Source: an uncultured Bacilli bacterium
Lineage (GTDB): Bacteria > Bacillota_I > Bacilli_A > RF39 > UBA660
Direction: 5' to 3'
DNA length: 64,000 nt
Assembly: GCA_947626275.1 (NCBI GenBank)
Contig: CANQRL010000001.1
Coordinates: 124,001-188,000, forward strand
Shown: piece by piece, positions 60,383-64,000 of the stretch
Position numbering within the stretch: the first letter of the stretch is position 1
How the letters are laid out: each line of letters begins with the position of its first letter
The notes under the pieces: model-generated
What the model was told of the DNA's origin: nothing
The model's database searches: none
What the model saw: only the letters and a program-made list of their open reading frames with translations
Position numbers and translations under genes: made by a program

Positions 60383-62571
60383 TTTTGATTTTCTATCATT
60401 TCCTGATTGTCAAAGTCAGCTTTTTCTTTCTTTTTATGATTTAACATCTCGGTTTGTAAAATTCGTTTAATAAGATTATATCCTAAATTTTGCTCCCGAT
60501 TAATAGATTCTGCTTGTTGTAAATACTTGAGTGTCTTAAACGTTTTTCCCATTTTTTTATAACACTCTGATAAATTCAAGTAGACAGAAATGGACTCTTT
60601 TGGATAAAACTCATTATATGTTAAGTAACAGAAAATCGCATCATTCCATCTCTTCTGTTTATAATAAATTTCTCCTAAGAAATAATAGGCATCGGGATCC
60701 GGTGAAAGGCTATTCGCTTCGATAAAGGAAGCAATCGCTTCTTTATACTTTCCAAGCTGCATTTCGATATACCCTTTTAAAATCCAGCCTTTTGGATTTT
60801 TCGTCTGATCTAATTGTTGATAATACGTCAAATAAGATAACGCATTTTCTAATCGGTTGTGACGCATCTCGTTATAAGCATAAGCATACATCTTTTCTTT
60901 TTCTTGGACACGTTCCACCGGCTCCAATAAGTCCATACTCATAACTTCTAGTGCGTAATAAAACTGATCTAATCTTTTAATAATTCGATTCATATGGAGA
61001 AGTTGATCATACTGCGTAAGCCAATACCTAGCCTCTTCAATATGCATTACTTGATAGTATTGAAGAAAATAAGTAAAGTATTCATGCGTTGGAAGAGTGT
61101 GGAAGAGCAATGGTTCCACAGGATAGAAGACTTCTTCTTGGTCTTCCTCTACTTCCAATTCTTCCCCATCTTCCAACTCTTCTTCCCTACTCTCAACTTC
61201 TATTTTTTCTTCCAAAATAGGAGGTTCTAAAGCAGGTGGTTCTTCTACAACTAAATCGTCTAACGCTAGTTTTTCCTGAACAGGAAAACTAAGTTGTTGT
61301 GGTTCTTCTGTTTCCTTATTAAGAGATGGTTGATTTTGTTCTAGTTTCATACCAGCTTCAAATAAATCTTGAAGCAGTCTTTTCTCATAAGGAACCAACC
61401 GTTCTTCATTTTCTTGATAGACTTGAAAAGCATGGGTATAATGCATTTTTGAGATATTGACTTGAATGATTTGATAAGTAATATCTACCTCTTTTTGTCT
61501 TTCCTCTAAAACAGTGAAGAAATATTCAAGCAAAGATACATAAACCGAAACCTTTAGTTTTGGTATCTCTTTATCAAACATCTTTCGCCGGCAACGTTTT
61601 CCAGCTTCTAAAGCATGTTCATAGTCCCCTAGAGAAATCGCTTCTTGAAAAGTGTAAAAAGCATCCTTCTCCTTTGGATAGTCATGTTCTACTTTGGTAT
61701 ATTCAAAAGTAGGATTGGCAACAACAGCTTCCAACATTTCAAGAAGCTCTAAAAAGAGATATCCGACATAATTATCCTTAGAAGCCGCTTCCCGATAGGC
61801 TAGAAAACGAGTTAACTCTTCTTTTGCCTTAGGAAGATTTCGCTCCTGAACTGCTTGGATAAAGGCTTCTACTCTACTCTCTTCTAACACTTTCTCCTGT
61901 TCTTCTTTTTGATGTTGTAACTCCTTTTTCCTCTCTATCACTAAGTCTAAGAGACGCTCTGCAATCTCTAAAGGAAGATAGTTTTTTTTCATCTGCAAAC
62001 AAGACTTTAATTCGTCCAAAGCTTCTGCGTAGTCTTCTTCCTCCAATCTTTCTAGAAAAGATTGATATCTCCCATTATAAGAATTTTTTTGAACTACAAT
62101 CCGTTTGGGAGAAGGCGCTAGTAAATCCTCTAACACTTCTACCTCATAGTCTTTTTCCATTTGACCATAAAGCTTCAAATAGAGACGGTAAAACTCATCT
62201 TCTTCCCTCGTCTTCTTCGTTTCAATCGCTTTTTGTAAATAAGGAAATCCCTCTTCCCCTAAAAAGAGACTCGTAATAAACTTCGCTAAAAAAAGCGAAC
62301 TAGAATGTTGAGAAGTAGGAAGAATTTGATCGATTAGAATCGTTGCGCCTACATAATTTTCATCTTCTATTTGCTTCCAAATAGACTCTAATATGCCTAC
62401 AAAAGCATATCGATTATCTCCTACTTGTAAAGCATAAACTGATGACTCCAAAAAGGGGATTCCATTTACGAAAACCATGAGATTTTGTCGAGTTAATTTC
62501 TTCTTTTTAACGGAGATAATCTCTACCATATCGAGGTTCTTCCACTTGTTATTTGTTAATACACTTCTCAT
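60370..62571 (-). CDS. large TPR-repeat protein of unknown function
   Basis: This 733-residue protein has no signal peptide. The N-terminal 420 residues are helical and Glu/Lys-rich with weak TPR-like repeats. An acidic, proline-rich linker (about 425-490) follows. The C-terminal part (about 590-690) has clear TPR units: KGWILKGYIEMQLGKYKEAIASF, DAYYFLGEIYYKQKRWNDAI and VYLNLSECYKKMGKTFKTLKYL. TPR domains serve as protein-binding scaffolds; the partner is unknown. The first ATG has GGGGG six bases upstream. An 18-base-spaced TTGCTA / TATAAT promoter drives it, apparently alone. Confidence 0.8.
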   Translation of the reverse strand: MRSVLTNNKWKNLDMVEIISVKKKKLTRQNLMVFVNGIPFLESSVYALQVGDNRYAFVGILESIWKQIEDENYVGATILIDQILPTSQHSSSLFLAKFITSLFLGEEGFPYLQKAIETKKTREEDEFYRLYLKLYGQMEKDYEVEVLEDLLAPSPKRIVVQKNSYNGRYQSFLERLEEEDYAEALDELKSCLQMKKNYLPLEIAERLLDLVIERKKELQHQKEEQEKVLEESRVEAFIQAVQERNLPKAKEELTRFLAYREAASKDNYVGYLFLELLEMLEAVVANPTFEYTKVEHDYPKEKDAFYTFQEAISLGDYEHALEAGKRCRRKMFDKEIPKLKVSVYVSLLEYFFTVLEERQKEVDITYQIIQVNISKMHYTHAFQVYQENEERLVPYEKRLLQDLFEAGMKLEQNQPSLNKETEEPQQLSFPVQEKLALDDLVVEEPPALEPPILEEKIEVESREEELEDGEELEVEEDQEEVFYPVEPLLFHTLPTHEYFTYFLQYYQVMHIEEARYWLTQYDQLLHMNRIIKRLDQFYYALEVMSMDLLEPVERVQEKEKMYAYAYNEMRHNRLENALSYLTYYQQLDQTKNPKGWILKGYIEMQLGKYKEAIASFIEANSLSPDPDAYYFLGEIYYKQKRWNDAIFCYLTYNEFYPKESISVYLNLSECYKKMGKTFKTLKYLQQAESINREQNLGYNLIKRILQTEMLNHKKKEKADFDNQEMIENQKGEE

Positions 62572-62602
62572 ACATTGCCCCCAATAATACTAATTGCTTT
62601 CT

Positions 62603-62632
62603 ATTATAGCAAAACTGACTAGCAAATAGCAA
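62603..62632 (-). promoter_or_regulatory. promoter of the TPR protein gene
   Basis: TTGCTA at 62627-62632 and TATAAT at 62603-62608 are 18 bases apart. Confidence 0.7.
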
Positions 62633-62662
62633 GAAAAAAAGTATAAAATTTCTTTTATACTT
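62631..62662 (-). terminator. intrinsic terminator of the RNase J gene
   Basis: A ten-base-pair stem (62639-62648 with 62653-62662) is followed by seven T on the minus strand and overlaps the last codons. Confidence 0.78.
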
Positions 62663-64000
62663 CTTGAACAACAACAATAATCATTGGTTTAGAAGAAGTC
62701 TCCTTATAGAAGTACTTTCCTAATTTCTCTCTAATTCCTAATTTAATCTTATTAAAATCAATATAATTAGGATTGATAAATTCATTGACTACTTCTAAGG
62801 AAATTTTTTCTGCCTCTTTAATGAGATCACTGTTATCTTTTACATAGATAAATCCTCGGGTTAAAATTTCTGGACCTGCTAGTACCTTTTTCGTCGCCTT
62901 ATCTAGGGTTGTTGTCACAATGACAATACCATTTTCTCCTAGTAATTCTCGATCTTTTAAAACGAGGTCTCCAACATCTCCGGCTTGCTTTCCATCGATG
63001 AGAAGTTCGTCTACTTTAACTTTCTCACCGGTATCAACTGCTTCCCCATTGATAAGCGTTACAACATCTCCGTTTAGTTTTAAGAAGACATGGTCTTCAT
63101 CCATTCCAAGACGGTACGCTAAACGGGCATTCTCGACTTGATCCCGATATTCTCCAATAATTGGAAAATAATACTTTGGTTGTAACATATTGATCATCAT
63201 CATGATATCTTCTTTAGATGCATGAGGAGATCGATACTGTTTTTTCGAAAGAACCACTAGATTACAACCGATTTTAGCAATACTATCAAATACTTGCGTA
63301 GAAGTTACTTCAATACTATCATAGATAGGAGAAGCAAAAACAACTGTATCCTCTTCCGTTAATGTAACAAACTTGTCATAACCTCTTAAAATTCTCTTCA
63401 TATTGGAATAAGGAGCTTCTCGTTCATTTGATACAATCACAATGACTCCTTCATCCATCACGTGATGAATACTTTTAATTTGACTTTTATCAAAGGAAAT
63501 ATACCCACAATCAATCGCTTTTAGAATGATAGCTTCGAGCTTTTTTCCCATGATAACGACGCTACGATTAGTCTTCTTTACTTCCTCTAATAACTCTTGA
63601 ATACGAAAGATCTGAGCCTGCATAATATTGATGAGGATTCTTCCCTCATGTTTATTGATAACCTCTCTAATAATATCCCGCGCACGATGGTTAGGAGACG
63701 TAAATCCCGTCTTAGAAGCATAGATAGATTCTCCAAGTAAACATAAAACCCCTTGCTTTCCAACATAAGCAATTTTACCAATATCGGAACCAAAGGCATC
63801 CATCATCGATGGATCAAAAACATAGTTTCCAGTAAATACCAAAGCGCCATCTTCCGTATATAAAACATACATCAAAGAATCTGGAATAGAATGGGATACG
63901 CGAATAGGAAAAATACTATTCTTTCCAAACGTTACTTTGCGATGGAGTTTTAACTCTACCAAGTTCGCATCCGTAATCCCTTCCTCTTCTAAATCCTGTC
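62655..64000 (-). CDS. RNase J paralogue with degraded active site, 5' end outside window
   Basis: The frame is open to the window edge, so the N-terminal part, including the HxHxDH metal motif, is not visible. About 448 residues remain: the end of the metallo-beta-lactamase domain (SHSIPDSLMYV, FTGNYVFD), the beta-CASP domain and the C-terminal domain. In active RNase J the segment after FTG carries an Asp that binds metal; here it is Asn (FTGNY, confirmed in the bases). The HxSGH motif of the beta-CASP region reads YRSPH. This suggests a non-catalytic RNase J2-like partner. A TTG at 63962 is not the real start. Confidence 0.82.
   Translation of the reverse strand, partial: QDLEEEGITDANLVELKLHRKVTFGKNSIFPIRVSHSIPDSLMYVLYTEDGALVFTGNYVFDPSMMDAFGSDIGKIAYVGKQGVLCLLGESIYASKTGFTSPNHRARDIIREVINKHEGRILINIMQAQIFRIQELLEEVKKTNRSVVIMGKKLEAIILKAIDCGYISFDKSQIKSIHHVMDEGVIVIVSNEREAPYSNMKRILRGYDKFVTLTEEDTVVFASPIYDSIEVTSTQVFDSIAKIGCNLVVLSKKQYRSPHASKEDIMMMINMLQPKYYFPIIGEYRDQVENARLAYRLGMDEDHVFLKLNGDVVTLINGEAVDTGEKVKVDELLIDGKQAGDVGDLVLKDRELLGENGIVIVTTTLDKATKKVLAGPEILTRGFIYVKDNSDLIKEAEKISLEVVNEFINPNYIDFNKIKLGIREKLGKYFYKETSSKPMIIVVVQEV

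Noticed and set aside
1-64000. Mycoplasma-type genetic code (TGA as Trp)
   Set aside because: TGA ends several genes in ATGA overlaps (for example at 5607, 6901 and 41864), and the proteins there have normal family lengths.

Overview
This window reads as a low-GC, Gram-positive (Bacillota) chromosome segment, probably from an uncultured Bacilli-related lineage; an RF39-like gut lineage is my guess and not something the sequence proves. The grounds are AT-rich sequence, strong AGGAGG-type ribosome sites, many promoters of the form TTGnnn-N17-TATAAT, and Bacillus-like gene neighbourhoods (ylbD-ylbE-rsmD, ylbL, ylbJ; dnaG-sigA-trmK-yqfQ). TGA is used as a stop in ATGA start/stop overlaps, so the code is the standard bacterial one. 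Almost all genes lie on the minus strand. I see no insertion sequence, prophage, CRISPR array or rRNA.

1-17.9 kb is a cell-surface polymer locus. Read in the direction of transcription it holds a TagO-type initiating transferase, a GtrB/GtrA pair, an SGNH hydrolase, a DHHW (AlgJ/DltD-like) protein, an MBOAT O-acyltransferase, an 887-residue GT2/TagF fusion, a GT2 enzyme, TagB-like and TagF-like glycerophosphotransferases, a TagD-like cytidylyltransferase, two paralogous GT-C membrane proteins, another GtrB-type enzyme and the start of a CNNM-like membrane protein. Inside it, at 4526-5126, is a roughly 600-nt non-coding RNA with its own consensus promoter, an intrinsic terminator and a possible pseudoknot.

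18-23.7 kb holds an orphan membrane protein on the plus strand, then a matched pair: a secreted glucosaminidase ending in a dockerin and, directly after it, a membrane-anchored cohesin protein. rsmD, ylbE and ylbD follow. 23.7-31.8 kb carries topoisomerase IV (parC, parE), two prepilins and mutS. 31.9-37.4 kb is an island of secreted proteins, four of which share an unfamiliar repeat (aromatic-x-APDG-x-x-W-x-SEEEY); it sits among ylbL and ylbJ.

37.5-50.5 kb carries a type IV pilus/competence-type machine (two more prepilin-like proteins, PilB ATPase, prepilin peptidase, PilC), a yqfQ-trmK-sigA-dnaG block, and comEC/comEA, so DNA uptake is plausible. 50.5-60.3 kb has glmS, an unrecognised protein with HTH-like and RNA polymerase alpha-CTD-like segments, and a translation operon: promoter, Asn-type T-box, two tRNA-Asn genes, a hairpin, then gatC-gatA-gatB-asnS-aspS. 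The window ends with a TPR protein and the C-terminal part of an RNase J paralogue whose active-site residues look degraded.

The strongest candidates for something undescribed are the structured RNA, the APDG-W-EEY repeat family, the cohesin-dockerin anchored wall hydrolase, and the T-box that controls tRNA-Asn genes themselves.
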